A DNA stretch of 64,000 nt from Kappaphycus alvarezii (taxonomy: Eukaryota; Rhodophyta; Florideophyceae; Gigartinales; Solieriaceae), in NCBI GenBank assembly GCA_002205965.3, contig NADL03000488.1:496001-560000 (forward strand), given 5' to 3'. The notes under the pieces were generated by a model. It had not been told where the DNA came from, searched no databases, and saw nothing but the letters and a program-made list of their open reading frames with translations. Of the stretch, positions 11,201-21,589 are shown one piece after another; within the stretch, counting starts at the first letter, position 1, and every line of letters starts with the position of its first letter. A program made the position numbers and the translations under genes.

Positions 11201-14079
11201 TAAGAATGCTCATCGCTTCTTGTGAGGAACGGCGTTCCGCTGGGAATCACGCGTACAAATTTCCTGGGAGCCTGGGATCGCATCCTTCACATAGATGGGA
11301 TGCCGACTCAGTGATTAACATTGACGACTTGGAAGTTAGGTTTGCATGCATCAAACACTTGTGGGCTCTGGATCAAAAGAAACCGGCGTGCAATGCGTTG
11401 AGTGCGTGTTGCAACGATTACCTTCCGAAAGGGGTTGCAGCGAATTTCCGTGGGGAGAATGCAGGGGCCCTTATCGATTATCTCAGTGACGCTAAAAGGA
11501 CGCTGGCTGGGAAAGTCTTTTCGAAACTATCGAAATGGGGCCATCAGTTGTTCGACTTTGGTGATGCGGGAACAAGTCGCACTGGTGAGATGCCACTTAC
11601 TTCAGAGGACGCCCTCGTATATGCTCAATGCGCCACCATCATTCGGCCAGATTGGTACAAGGCGTGGCATTACTGGGGCGAGTACAATGCTGTTCGGTTT
11701 GAAAAGCTTGTTGAAGCAGAGGCGTCAGCGCTGAACAGGATGCAAGATCCAAGCCGAAAAGCGTGGCATGACGCCCATCTCTTGAACGAAATAAGACCCG
11801 ATCACAGGGGTAGAGCTTATTTGGTCCAAGCCATCAAGGGATACTTCAAGTCGATTGATCTTGAGGGAAAAACGAGGCTGCAGGATTCGTTGAAAGTCCT
11901 CACTTTCTGGTTCAACTATGGCGGGCATGCCGATCTCCATGCATTCTTCGATGAATACTTCCGAGTAACCAACATCGCGATGTGGCTAGAAGTTGTCCCT
12001 CAAAAAATCGCTCGCCTCCATTCCCCGACGCCAAATGTGCGGAGGGGAGTTTGGAAACTTCTGACAAGAATTGGGCAAGAACATCCGCAAGTTACCGTGT
12101 ATCCGTTGACAGTCGCCCGAGGAACCCGAACATCACGCAGTGCTTGTCGAGGAGAAGCGGCAGCTGCCATTTTGCATGACCTGAGGCGATACCATATGGA
12201 AATTGTGGAGCAGTCAGAAATGGTAGCGACGGAGCTCGTGCGCTCAGCGATCATTTGGTTCGAGCAATGGTTTGAAAGCAATGAGGAAGCCTCGAACCGC
12301 TACTTTGTTGAGAAGAACGTCGAACGAATGATAGGTGTTCTGCTTCCATTACACGAAGAGCTGGAGAGGGGCCCGGGACGCCTTATGAACGAGATTTCGC
12401 CCGAGAATTTGGAGCTGACCTTGCTGTTGCCGGTGGCAATCTCCGAAAGTTTCTTCCTGGCTACGAGACAGATGAGTGTCGCACAACTGCAAAAGTACCT
12501 CAGCGATGCCTGGCAGGTGTACCAGTCAGCATTCAAAAAGATTCAGAGGTTGCGGAATTTAACCACGGTCATGGATTTGGGTTGTGTCTCGGATCGGCTT
12601 GGCAACAGCTCAAATTTGCTGCTCGCAGTCCCCGGGACTTACGATCCTTTGCAAAGCAGAAAGGCAGTGGGCATATACGCTTTCGGGGGTCAGATGCAAG
12701 TTGTGCAAAGCAAGCAGCGGCCTCGCAAAATGTCCATTCTTGGCAGCGATGGTCAGCAATATCGATTTCTTTTGAAATGCCATGAAGATCTGCGGCAGGA
12801 TGAAAGGGTCATGCAAATGTTTAACCTTATGAACCGGCTCTTCGGGAAGGGTCGCATAAAGGACCTTTTAAATGGCGTAGAATTGAAAACGTTCTCTGTT
12901 GTGGCCCTCTCGGCCAATGCCGGTCACATCGGTTGGGTGCCAGATTGTGATACAATGCATGCCCTTGTGAAAGAATATCGTGATGCCCGTTCAATCATGA
13001 CTAACGTAGAGCACAAAGTTATGCTGAATATTGCGCCGGACCCAGACCGTCTTCCGCTCTTACACAAGGTTGATTTGTTTGAACTGATTTTGGAGAACAC
13101 TGTGAGTCAAGACATAGCCAAGGTCCTTTGGCTGCGTAGCAGAAACTCTGAGCTGTGGTTGGACAAGCGAAGCATATATGCCAGATCTCTAGCGACAACT
13201 TCCATGGCCGGGTATTTGTTGGGGCTGGGCGATCGCCACCCTTCAAACATTATGATTGAGCGTCTAACTGGAAAAGTATTACACATAGACTTTGGTGACT
13301 GCTTCGAAGTTGCTACAAAACGGGAGAAATATCCTGACAAGGTGCCCTTCAGGTTAACGAGAATGCTTGTACAGGCTTTGGAACCGTGCGGCGTGCAGGG
13401 CTACTTTCAACAAACAGCTGAAGCTACCATGGAAGTGCTACGACAGCAGGCGTCCAGAGAGTCGTTAATGGCGATGATGGAAGTGTTTGTGTATGATCCG
13501 CTTATCCGATGGAAACTAGTTACTGCAGATGAGATGGCTCGATTGAAGGAAGAAGAGGCCGTGGATCGCCGCACGGAGAAGACAAGCCCGAGGCAGTTTG
13601 GGTCTCTGGCATCATCACTGGCAAATTTCGAGGACCCTGGGTTGCGAGAACTAGCTCGGAGTATTCAAGAAACAGGTAGCTTGGCGGCTTCTGTGCAAAG
13701 GTTAAGTAGGCAAGAACGGTATTCAGCAGCAGCCACGGAGCAAAGTGCTGCGGGTGGCATACCCACTCCCAGTCAAGATAATAGCGACGGAGATGACGAT
13801 GACGAAGTAGATCCTGCCAACCTTCAGACACCGGGCGCAAGAGAGCGAGTTATGCAGATGCGAGTAATGCAGGACGAGGATCCAAACCAACCATGGATAT
13901 CAAGTGCTGCGAATGCCAAAGCACAACTGGCCCTGAATCGTTTCGAGGACAAATTGCGTGGAACGGACTTTGGATCGCAGCCGATCTCGGTCGAGCAGCA
14001 AGTAATGTTACTCATCAACGAGGCACGTAGTGTAGAGAACCTTTGTGCGCTGTTCATAGGTTGGTGTGCATTTTGGTGA
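5274..14079 (+). CDS. TOR: TOR (target of rapamycin) PI3K-related kinase, with multiple frame changes
   Basis: This is the serine/threonine kinase core of the TOR complexes, which couples nutrient state to growth. HEAT-repeat segments cover 5274 to about 9850; LFLCLHASSLMMRDSALSMA near 7560 resembles the equivalent mTOR repeat. FAT runs from about 10070 to 12250, FRB from about 12270 to 12560 and the kinase from about 12640 to 13510. The catalytic loop DRHPSN is at 13231-13248 and DFG at 13288-13296. The FATC ends in the canonical IGWCAFW immediately before TGA. The first ATG of the frame is at 5274. Frame changes occur near 6110, 6620, 6860-6930, 7490, 8590, 8935, 9095-9150, 9555, 9860, 10070 and 10820. 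TOR homology resumes directly after each, without obvious GT-AG boundaries. They could be sequence errors, true mutations or short introns I missed. Coding length of about 2900 residues is slightly longer than mTOR (2549). Identification is near certain; integrity is not. Confidence 0.93.
10837..14079 (+). other. TOR: Continuous TOR block: FAT, FRB, kinase, FATC
   Basis: From just after the last N-terminal frame change the gene stays open for about 1080 codons. It contains FAT helices, FRB, the VPGTYDP segment, SKQRPRKM (a lysine-containing segment in the N-lobe), LKCHEDLRQDERVMQMF, the catalytic loop, DFG, FRLTRMLVQAL and FATC. All catalytic residues I can place are present, which argues for a functional kinase. 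An acidic insert (about 13785-13815, GDDDDEVD) lies between kinase and FATC. Inside FRB, 12396-12455 reads more like TOR in another frame (see findings). Confidence 0.88.
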
Positions 14080-14637
14080 GGCCTCTCGGAGATGGTGGGT
14101 CTGCGTTGAGGGCGAAGGGACAAGGCGAATCCGCACCCAGGAGGCACTGATCCGCGCCACCGCCGCGCCAGGCGCGATGGCGCGATTATCGAGAACCGGC
14201 GCGATTAGCGGGAACCGGCGGTGTCGGAAAAAAAGTTACTGGGCGTAAGTACCCAACAGTATTGCGGACTTTGCAGTGTACAAAAGACCTAACTGGAATT
14301 TCATTGGAGGAAACTAGATAGCATTGTACACGCAGTACTGTACAGGAATAGAATTTAACACGGAAAACGATGTACAGGGTACTAGGCAAGTCTAGGGCAG
14401 AAAATTAGCTTATTGTAACAACCCAACAACTGTATTTGTAACTGTGAGGCTGCACCGTATTGTAGTACTGCATGTACCCCACAACAAGACTAAATGGTGG
14501 TCATCGAACTTGGTTGCAGCTTTGGATGATCGAAGAGATTGGAGATAAAGGTTGTTCCGGTTGTTTTAGGTAGCGAAAATGGCAAATGCATTTGGAAGAC
14601 AAATTTTTGAAGGATAAGCGATAGAGTTTCGACTGAC
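14080..14637. other. Intergenic between TOR and ADPRM 3' ends
   Basis: The two genes converge here. There is no gene. At about 14176-14216 a GC-rich direct repeat of roughly 20 bp occurs twice in tandem (GGCGCGATTATCGAGAACC and GGCGCGATTAGCGGGAACC). From 14260 to 14480 the sequence again carries the TGTACAG/CTGTAC palindrome family seen elsewhere. Both 3' untranslated regions presumably end within it; no polyadenylation signal could be assigned confidently. Confidence 0.5.
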
Positions 14638-15755
14638 TCACGTTGCCAAAGGCAATTTCCTTGAGGTCAGAGCACCGAATCCCTCTATACTGATGAATTT
14701 CTTGGTGAGCTGCACAACTCCTGCCGCGCCCTTGTCATCGGTCGAATCGATGATAGCCTCAAAAGTGACGTGATGGATGCCGTTTTTCTTTGCGTAACCC
14801 CCGTCATGGTAGTGACCACACAAGTACGCCTTAACGACACCGCTGCTAACGAAGAGTTGCTCCAGTTCTTGCGCGTCCCAAACAACATGCTGATCACTTG
14901 ACGCCTCTTCTAAAATGGGCAAGTGACCACACACCACCGCCCATCGACGTTGCTCTTTTGTCTCTGCTAGTACATGGCGTAGCCACTGCATTTGGTCAGG
15001 TCCCAATCCACCGTTCCAGCCGACTGCGTTTGGGTCCCCAGCATGTTCTCTCAAATAGTCATGTGCAAGCTTGTTACACGGGCTGTCCCCTACGCGTTGA
15101 ATAGATTTATCAACAGTGTCCAGTACAATGAGTCGCCAAAATGGGGAGAGGTCATGGCAGTAGTAGGAGCCATTGGAGAGTTTCAACTTATCAAAGAGGT
15201 AACCGCGCCCTGCTTCTAAGCAATGATTCCCAAGCACATGAAACAATGGAGAACGGAGCTTTTTCAGGCGCTGAAGAACTTGCTCCAGATCAGAGCGGGT
15301 TTGGTCCAAGGTTTCATTGCCGTCGACAATGTCACCAAGATGGATGATCGCAGAAGGACGTTGCTCGTTAAGATGGTCTATAGCGAGTTCCGTCTTTGCG
15401 AGTATTTTGGAGAATTCGCGGATTTTGCCTACGTACTGTGTTTTAAATGAAAAATATCTGACACGGTCAGATGGGTAGAAGCGAACTGCTCGAATTGAAA
15501 AGAATCGAGATGGTACAAGAGACTGAATTCGTGGACGGTTGTGCGACTTACATCGATGAATTGGTCAGGTTTGTCTGCGTATTGAATGTCGGTTATGACA
15601 CCAAGACGGACAGGGGCTTGTTCTTCAGGAGAATTTGCGTTGGTAGTGGAAGACATGGGAACGCTGTTGGCTAGTTGAGTTGATCGGGCGAAATTATGAA
15701 CTGCCGATGCAAAGCGAATGTAGAGTCTCTCGCATACAAACCAACCTCTGTGCAT
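14638..15755 (-). CDS. ADPRM: ADPRM-like Mn-dependent ADP-ribose/CDP-alcohol diphosphatase, two exons
   Basis: This is a calcineurin-like metallophosphoesterase that in known relatives hydrolyses ADP-ribose and CDP-alcohols. Motifs in order are GVITDIQYAD (Asp, with Gln replacing the usual His), HLGDIVDGN, LGNHCLE, VVCGHLPI and CGHYHDGGY, all metal ligands of the family. Exon 1 ends after FID and exon 2 begins YVGKIREF, joined by a phase-0 intron at 15436-15551. Two starts are possible. The ATG at 15755 adds an Arg-rich, acid-poor leader that could be a transit peptide; the ATG at 15656 starts just before the conserved domain. The stop is TGA at 14638-14640. The family fit over the whole length is very good. 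The 5' two-thirds lie inside a tandem duplication. Confidence 0.88.
15436..15551 (-). other. Spliceosomal intron in ADPRM (116 nt)
   Basis: On the minus strand the donor is GTAAGT directly after codon GAT, and the acceptor is AAAACACAG directly before TAC. A CTGAC branch-point-like pentamer lies about 35 nt before the acceptor, and the sequence before the acceptor is T-rich. Removing it joins the two metallophosphoesterase frames exactly in phase. Without splicing, the frame stops at TAG inside this segment. The same intron is present in the second copy at 20310-20425. Confidence 0.85.
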
Positions 15756-15765
15756 ACCATACACA

Positions 15766-16715
15766 GTGCACTTTGGCTTGAAAACCGGTGAAAACCAGCG
15801 TTACTTGCAGTCTAGGAGTGTTGGACGGCGAGGTGTGCGAGGTGAAATGGCAGGAACAACAAGAAAATTGATCCGTGTTACACGTTGGCAAGCTGTCATC
15901 TTACAGGAGCTTCGCGCTCTTTCTGTCGACCAAACGCGCGGGCGACGGCGGGCAGAAACACTCTCCACAACGAAGGTCGTTTATCTAGCGATTAGACGAA
16001 CATAAAGCTATCCGAATCCCATTCCTGTTGGCGTTCAACGTCGGTTCATTTCTGCACAGTCAGCCGTCTTGGACCGTGATTTCAACAAGGGAGGCCTCCG
16101 AAATTTGTACATTATCACACTCATGTTCATAGATATTGCTCAACATTTACACGACTTCTGTCTTCACTGCAAATCCATAGATCATTAAGGGCATTTCATC
16201 TGCGCCTCACCAGCCTTGCAATCTGTCGACCGCCGCGCGCAATTAGTTCACATTGCGAAGTAAAAGCGGCCCCCCACAGTTCCGTCCGCTTGCCGCTCCG
16301 TCTCTGTTAACCAATTAAATCAAGCTGCCTACTGCAAGCACACCAACACCCTCCCCTCCACCGCTACCAGGTGATAACCCACCTTTTGTCACATAATCCA
16401 CTGCTTCCCCCAATTCCTGACACTCCTCGTCAGTACGCTTTGCGAGCAATTCTCGAGACCCATCATATGTTTACTCTTTCATCTGCTTAAAATCTTCCAC
16501 GGGGGGCAAACACAATACACCATTCTCTCCAAGTACCCCTTTGACATGCGCCATCATCCTTACTCATACAAACAAGAGTGGCAGCTGTTGAGACTTTTCT
16601 TTGCTACTACCTTCCTGTACAAATCACCACTAGTTTATCGACCACGCGCGCAGTTTTGAAACTTCTAGAATACAGCAATCGAACACAGGTGCACCTCCCC
16701 TTTTCCTCGAGCAAT
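15766..16715. other. Intergenic, no gene seen
   Basis: This lies upstream of ADPRM and downstream of the coding-like stretch that follows. It has no domain-like open frame, the short open frames lack any recognisable motif, and the C/T-rich stretches have no repeats of note. It presumably carries the ADPRM promoter, since that gene reads leftward from 15755. The identical sequence recurs at 20640-21589. Confidence 0.45.
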
Positions 16716-17500
16716 CTAAAAGTTGACATCCTCGACTAAATCCTCCTCACTGTTTGCCCTTCGAAAAGCTGCGGCGGTGCCGCTAGCAAATCTACGCTTT
16801 TCCGTTCGTTCTCCCTTCTCTGAATATCTTCCAAATCCAGGATCATGGGCGATACAAACCGATACATTTGGTAATTTACACGCTTCCTTTTTAGATCCTC
16901 CCTGTCCCGCTGCTGTAGTTCTTGCTCCTCTTCACTTTCCATGTCTAAACCTGCCTGACTATCGACATAATCCTCTGGAAAATGAGCGAGCTTCCACCTG
17001 AATCATTCGCATTTCCTATATCCCTCTGACCCGGACCCATTAGCAAACATTAAAGATGCCCAGAACACTATGTCCTATTCCGCTGGCGCCGCCACATCTC
17101 ATCCACTTGCAAATACTTCATGACCCCCTTAATGCATCAGAATATATGGAACCTTCACCATGTTTCTACCCTCTACCCTCTACACCTTCATAAAGTGCTC
17201 ACACTACGCCTCACCTTTATCGTCCTCCTATACGTCGAAGTCCTTCACGCCGAAAAACTTCTCTCCAGTTTCCTCTTCGAACTCACCCAGAACGCCCGCA
17301 ATATTTCCCATTGTTTCAGGGAGAAAACTGCCCTTGGATCCTTCGCCGGCCTAGAGTGGATGTCGTCCTTTTGTAAGATTCCCTGCATCTCTGTCCGACC
17401 CGCTGGATCCTGTACACGCAGAAGGTCTTCATTTAGACAAAAGCTCGATGCGGAGGCTGTCAAGTCCAGCGCAGTATGCCTCTTGGTCGGTCCTGGTCCA
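16716..17500 (-). pseudogene. Unidentified coding-like stretch, frameshifted
   Basis: The minus strand is purine-rich and protein-like but spread over several frames. A charged segment at 16736-16970 includes MESEEEQELQQRD and MILDLEDIQRREN, and in a neighbouring frame ends SEEDLVEDVNF before a TAG at 16716-16718. Upstream, 17228-17345 reads ETMGNIAGVLGEFEEETGEK and then FFGVKDFDV, and 17245-17463 gives a third frame. This could be a small acidic protein with introns or frameshifts, or a dead gene. I recognise no family. It is duplicated at 21590-22374. Confidence 0.3.
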
Positions 17501-18223
17501 GTATTTCGAAGGACTCTAGTTTGCTCCTGCTAAACACCTTTTGAGTTGGTACATTTTGGCGAAACGGACCAATGAGCATCAACCAGCGAAGTTCGTCGGG
17601 AGTTCCGACTTGAAATTAACGGACGCTTCTGCCCTGTCAAGAGCAAGAAGATCATCGCCGGTACTATAGAATTACTCTCTCTTTGGTTTTCGAGGACAGA
17701 TACAAAGCTTCAGGAAGAAACAAGTATTTCCTAGGGTCTGGAGGCGCCGATGGTTCACCCTCCGTTGGAGAGCGTGATAGTGTATCAGTCTGGGTAGTCG
17801 ATCAGCTCCTCTCATCTCCTTAGTCGAGGCCGGACCCGGAGAGTCTTAAGCTCTACCCAATGGCGAGACTACTAGGTGTGTGAATGACGAATGCCTAAAG
17901 TATCGACCACAAGTGGATCAAAGCATGGAACAGAATTGGAGCTTTTCTATATCGACTGTGTGGTACCGATGAACCTGGCGTTCACGGGATTTAAGTAAAC
18001 AGATCTAACTTAGGAAATAATAACAGTAGGTAGGTATGTTGGAAACAAAAGGAGATGGCTATTGAAGGTACCCATAATAGGAAAAACCTAAAAGCGGAAC
18101 GCACAATTCAGAGACCTAATAACTCAAGTACCCGAAGGAGTACAGTCAAGCACATTATCGAGGAGCACCAATGATCTGAGATAGCAGATTAATATTCATT
18201 CTCATCCCTTTTCAGGTAACGAC
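17501..18223. other. No gene seen; probable old copia 3' flank
   Basis: No convincing open frame on either strand. Reading leftward, this follows the end of the old minus-strand copia RNase H, so part of it should be that element's 3' LTR. I could not find a matching LTR copy on the far side (beyond 33 kb) to prove it. It is duplicated at 22375-23097. Confidence 0.4.
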
Positions 18224-18427
18224 TTACACGAGAAATATGTTGGTATTCAGGGAAGCCATATCGGGAAAGTCAATCGGAATCAAACCGGTTTCCATGTACA
18301 GCTATAGTGCGTTTAACAAGGCACTGTCGGGCCTTGTTAACAGATCAGCCAGATTAGTAGTACCAGGAACCCAAATCATGCGCTGGATCTTCTCGGTCCC
18401 AAACTTGTATCGAATCAGCGCCACATC
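18224..18427 (-). pseudogene. Old copia RNase H C-terminus, left-copy fragment
   Basis: Minus-strand reading gives VALIRYKFGTEKIQ, IWVPGTTNLADLLTRPD and, after a TAG at 18302-18304, METGLIP. This is the typical end of a Ty1/copia RNase H. It starts exactly at the ACATC target site of the younger copia insertion; the upstream half of the same domain is at 29237-29467. The region is repeated at 23098-23301. Confidence 0.85.
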
Positions 18428-18743
18428 TGTTGGGAGTGATGGCCGAAAGGGCGGGAAAATGACCCACAATTCAAATGCTACGCCACGGGGGACAATCAAC
18501 AATTCAAGTGCAGTGCCACGGCGGGCAATCAATCAAGGACACGTCGATTGATGCGCCCCAGGGCGCTAGGGATAGTACTACAGGCCGGCGCCGCCGCCGT
18601 GTGTGGAACCTCTTTCACTCGGCAAGTTGTTAGACTTGTCTAGCTAATTTCCAAGTAAAGCTTTCCACCTCGTTTCCTTCATTTAGTTGCTTGCTGGCAG
18701 TTTAACACTGCAGTTACGCTCGAATCGAGGCGTGAATTCAACA
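18428..18743 (+). repeat. Copia LTR (5' LTR copy in the left duplicate)
   Basis: This 316-bp LTR begins TGTTG and ends CAACA. It is identical, as far as I can see, to 23302-23617, and about ten mismatches away from the 3' LTR at 28916-29231. It is present only because the tandem duplication copied the 5' end of the element. Confidence 0.92.
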
Positions 18744-18778
18744 CAAGTCTAACAACTTCCGCGGCACCTTGCTCATCA

Positions 18779-19813
18779 TGGAAAATAAGACCGAGGGATC
18801 GCGAGAGAATCAAGAAGACACGTGCGAGCAGAAGAAGCGCTACGATCGAGAACGAACTCGGAAGGCAGACCGACAACCAACCACCCCTGATGCTTTCCGA
18901 GGGAAACATAAAGATCGACAGGGGTGGGTATACACTTACGACACTTCGGCACGGGCGTAACAGTACACGAAAACGACCGAAGCGATCGCTGAGTGGGTCA
19001 AGATGAACTTGACGTTCCCGATGGACGTCTGGCAGATCCTCACAACGCTTAAAGAGCCAAATAAGGATGAATGGAAGCCAGAGGAACCCGCCAAGGATGC
19101 TGGCAAGTTCGAGGAGAAGATCTTCGACGACAACATAAAGAAATACTTGAAACGCGTCAGTCACTTTGAAGACATCTGTTGTAATGTCTTCACAGTAGTT
19201 TACGGCCAATGCAGCGAATCGCTTCAGGCGAAGCTGCGGGGCCCGGAAGACTGGGAATCCATATTCGAGAAAAACGACTTGCTCAAGTTAATGAAAAGCA
19301 TTAAGGTATGGATGCTCAACCAGGAGGGATCCAGGAACCCAGTGGCAGCAGCGGACGCCTCGATGATGGCCATGTTCAAGATTAGGCAAAATAGATACGA
19401 GTCTTTAACGGAATACAAAAGAAGATTCATTGCAGCAACGGAAGTGTTGGTACACATAGGAATAGACCTCGGCAAAGCGCTTGTAACCCTAGTCGACAAG
19501 TCGCTGAAATCCGTGGAGGGTACGACTAGAAAAGAGGCGGAAGAATCCGCTGTGACCAAGGCTGAGAAACGAACACTCGAGAAGTTTCTGGCATACCGCT
19601 TTATCGCCGCCGCCCGACAAAGCAAGATTCGGGAATGTGGCGGTGTATTTGGAAAATGAAAATGTGGCCAAAAGTGACAAGTTTCCCAAGGACGTCACTG
19701 CGGCATATAACTTTCTCGAGAACTGGAAGCGTACTGTGATGCATGTTGAAACTCCCTCAAACGACGCCTTCAGCTTTGCTCTAACGGGTGCACCATCTGG
19801 GAATGAAACAGGG
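18779..19813 (+). pseudogene. Partial copia gag in the left duplicate
   Basis: This is the same gag as in the complete element, truncated by the duplication junction at 19813. A TAA at 18958-18960 interrupts the start. The main frame (19003-19659) runs through LTFPMDVWQILTTLKEPNKD and LRGPEDWESIFEKNDLL. A three-C run at 19613-19615 then shifts it (the other copy has two). Conversely this copy is intact at 19242 where the other copy is shifted. Neither copy alone is open, while each is intact where the other is broken. Confidence 0.85.
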
Positions 19814-20629
19814 CCATCGACGTTGCTCTTTTGTCTCTGCTAGTACATGGCGTAGCCACTGCATTTGGTCAGGTCCCAATCCACCGTTCCAGCCGACTGC
19901 GTTTGGGTCCCCAGCATGTTCTCTCAAATAGTCATGTGCAAGCTTGTTACACGGGCTGTCCCCTACGCGTTGAATAGATTTATCAACAGTGTCCAGTACA
20001 ATGAGTCGCCAAAATGGGGAGAGGTCATGGCAGTAGTAGGAGCCATTGGAGAGTTTCAACTTATCAAAGAGGTAACCGCGCCCTGCTTCTAAGCAATGAT
20101 TCCCAAGCACATGAAACAATGGAGAACGGAGCTTTTTTCAGGCGCTGAAGAACTTGCTCCAGATCAGAGCGGGTTTGGTCCAAGGTTTCATTGCCGTCGA
20201 CAATGTCACCAAGATGGATGATCGCAGAAGGACGTTGCTCGTTAAGATGGTCTATAGCGAGTTCCGTCTTTGCGAGTATTTTGGAGAATTCGCGGATTTT
20301 GCCTACGTACTGTGTTTTAAATGAAAAATATCTGACACGGTCAGATGGGTAGAAGCGAACTGCTCGAATTGAAAAGAATCGAGATGGTACAAGAGACTGA
20401 ATTCGTGGACGGTTGTGCGACTTACATCGATGAATTGGTCAGGTTTGTCTGCGTATTGAATGTCGGTTATGACACCAAGACGGACAGGGGCTTGTTCTTC
20501 AGGAGAATTTGCGTTGGTAGTGGAAGACATGGGAACGCTGTTGGCTAGTTGAGTTGATCGGGCGAAATTATGAACTGCCGATGCAAAGCGAATGTAGAGT
20601 CTCTCGCATACAAACCAACCTCTGTGCAT
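19814..20629 (-). pseudogene. Truncated second copy of ADPRM
   Basis: This is the duplicated 5' portion of the ADPRM-like gene. It retains both candidate starts (20629 and 20530), exon 1, the intron (20310-20425) and exon 2 up to the ETKEQRRW segment, where the duplication junction cuts it. The final metal-ligand motifs GHLPI and GHYHDGG are missing. A sixth T at 20133-20138 also shifts the frame. It cannot encode an active phosphoesterase. Confidence 0.88.
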
Positions 20630-21589
20630 ACCATACACAGTGCACTTTGGCTTGAAAACCGGTGAAAACCAGCGTTACTTGCAGTCTAGGAGTGTTGGAC
20701 GGCGAGGTGTGCGAGGTGAAATGGCAGGAACAACAAGAAAATTGATCCGTGTTACACGTTGGCAAGCTGTCATCTTACAGGAGCTTCGCGCTCTTTCTGT
20801 CGACCAAACGCGCGGGCGACGGCGGGCAGAAACACTCTCCACAACGAAGGTCGTTTATCTAGCGATTAGACGAACATAAAGCTATCCGAATCCCATTCCT
20901 GTTGGCGTTCAACGTCGGTTCATTTCTGCACAGTCAGCCGTCTTGGACCGTGATTTCAACAAGGGAGGCCTCCGAAATTTGTACATTATCACACTCATGT
21001 TCATAGATATTGCTCAACATTTACACGACTTCTGTCTTCACTGCAAATCCATAGATCATTAAGGGCATTTCATCTGCGCCTCACCAGCCTTGCAATCTGT
21101 CGACCGCCGCGCGCAATTAGTTCACATTGCGAAGTAAAAGCGGCCCCCCACAGTTCCGTCCGCTTGCCGCTCCGTCTCTGTTAACCAATTAAATCAAGCT
21201 GCCTACTGCAAGCACACCAACACCCTCCCCTCCACCGCTACCAGGTGATAACCCACCTTTTGTCACATAATCCACTGCTTCCCCCAATTCCTGACACTCC
21301 TCGTCAGTACGCTTTGCGAGCAATTCTCGAGACCCATCATATGTTTACTCTTTCATCTGCTTAAAATCTTCCACGGGGGGCAAACACAATACACCATTCT
21401 CTCCAAGTACCCCTTTGACATGCGCCATCATCCTTACTCATACAAACAAGAGTGGCAGCTGTTGAGACTTTTCTTTGCTACTACCTTCCTGTACAAATCA
21501 CCACTAGTTTATCGACCACGCGCGCAGTTTTGAAACTTCTAGAATACAGCAATCGAACACAGGTGCACCTCCCCTTTTCCTCGAGCAAT

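Larger units (their letters stand above)
14941..19813. repeat. Tandem duplication, left copy (4.87 kb)
   Basis: The sequence from 14941 to 19813 is repeated directly, head to tail, at 19814-24687. The junction reads AACAGGG-CC-ATCGACG, with a 2-bp CC shared by both ends, so the breakpoints have only microhomology. The left copy contains the first two-thirds of ADPRM, an unidentified coding-like stretch, the tail of the old copia element, a 316-bp LTR and about half of a copia gag. Differences noticed between copies are single-base homopolymer changes only (T5 at 15260 versus T6 at 20133; CCC at 19242 versus CC at 24116; CCC at 19613 versus CC near 24485). Confidence 0.93.

Noticed and set aside
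17120..17533. 137-codon plus-strand frame (also at 21994-22407)
   Set aside because: The opposite strand shows better protein-like composition; no motif here.
18679..19209. 176-codon hydrophobic minus-strand frame (also at 23553-24083)
   Set aside because: Antisense to copia gag; its membrane-like look comes from the charged codons of gag read backwards.
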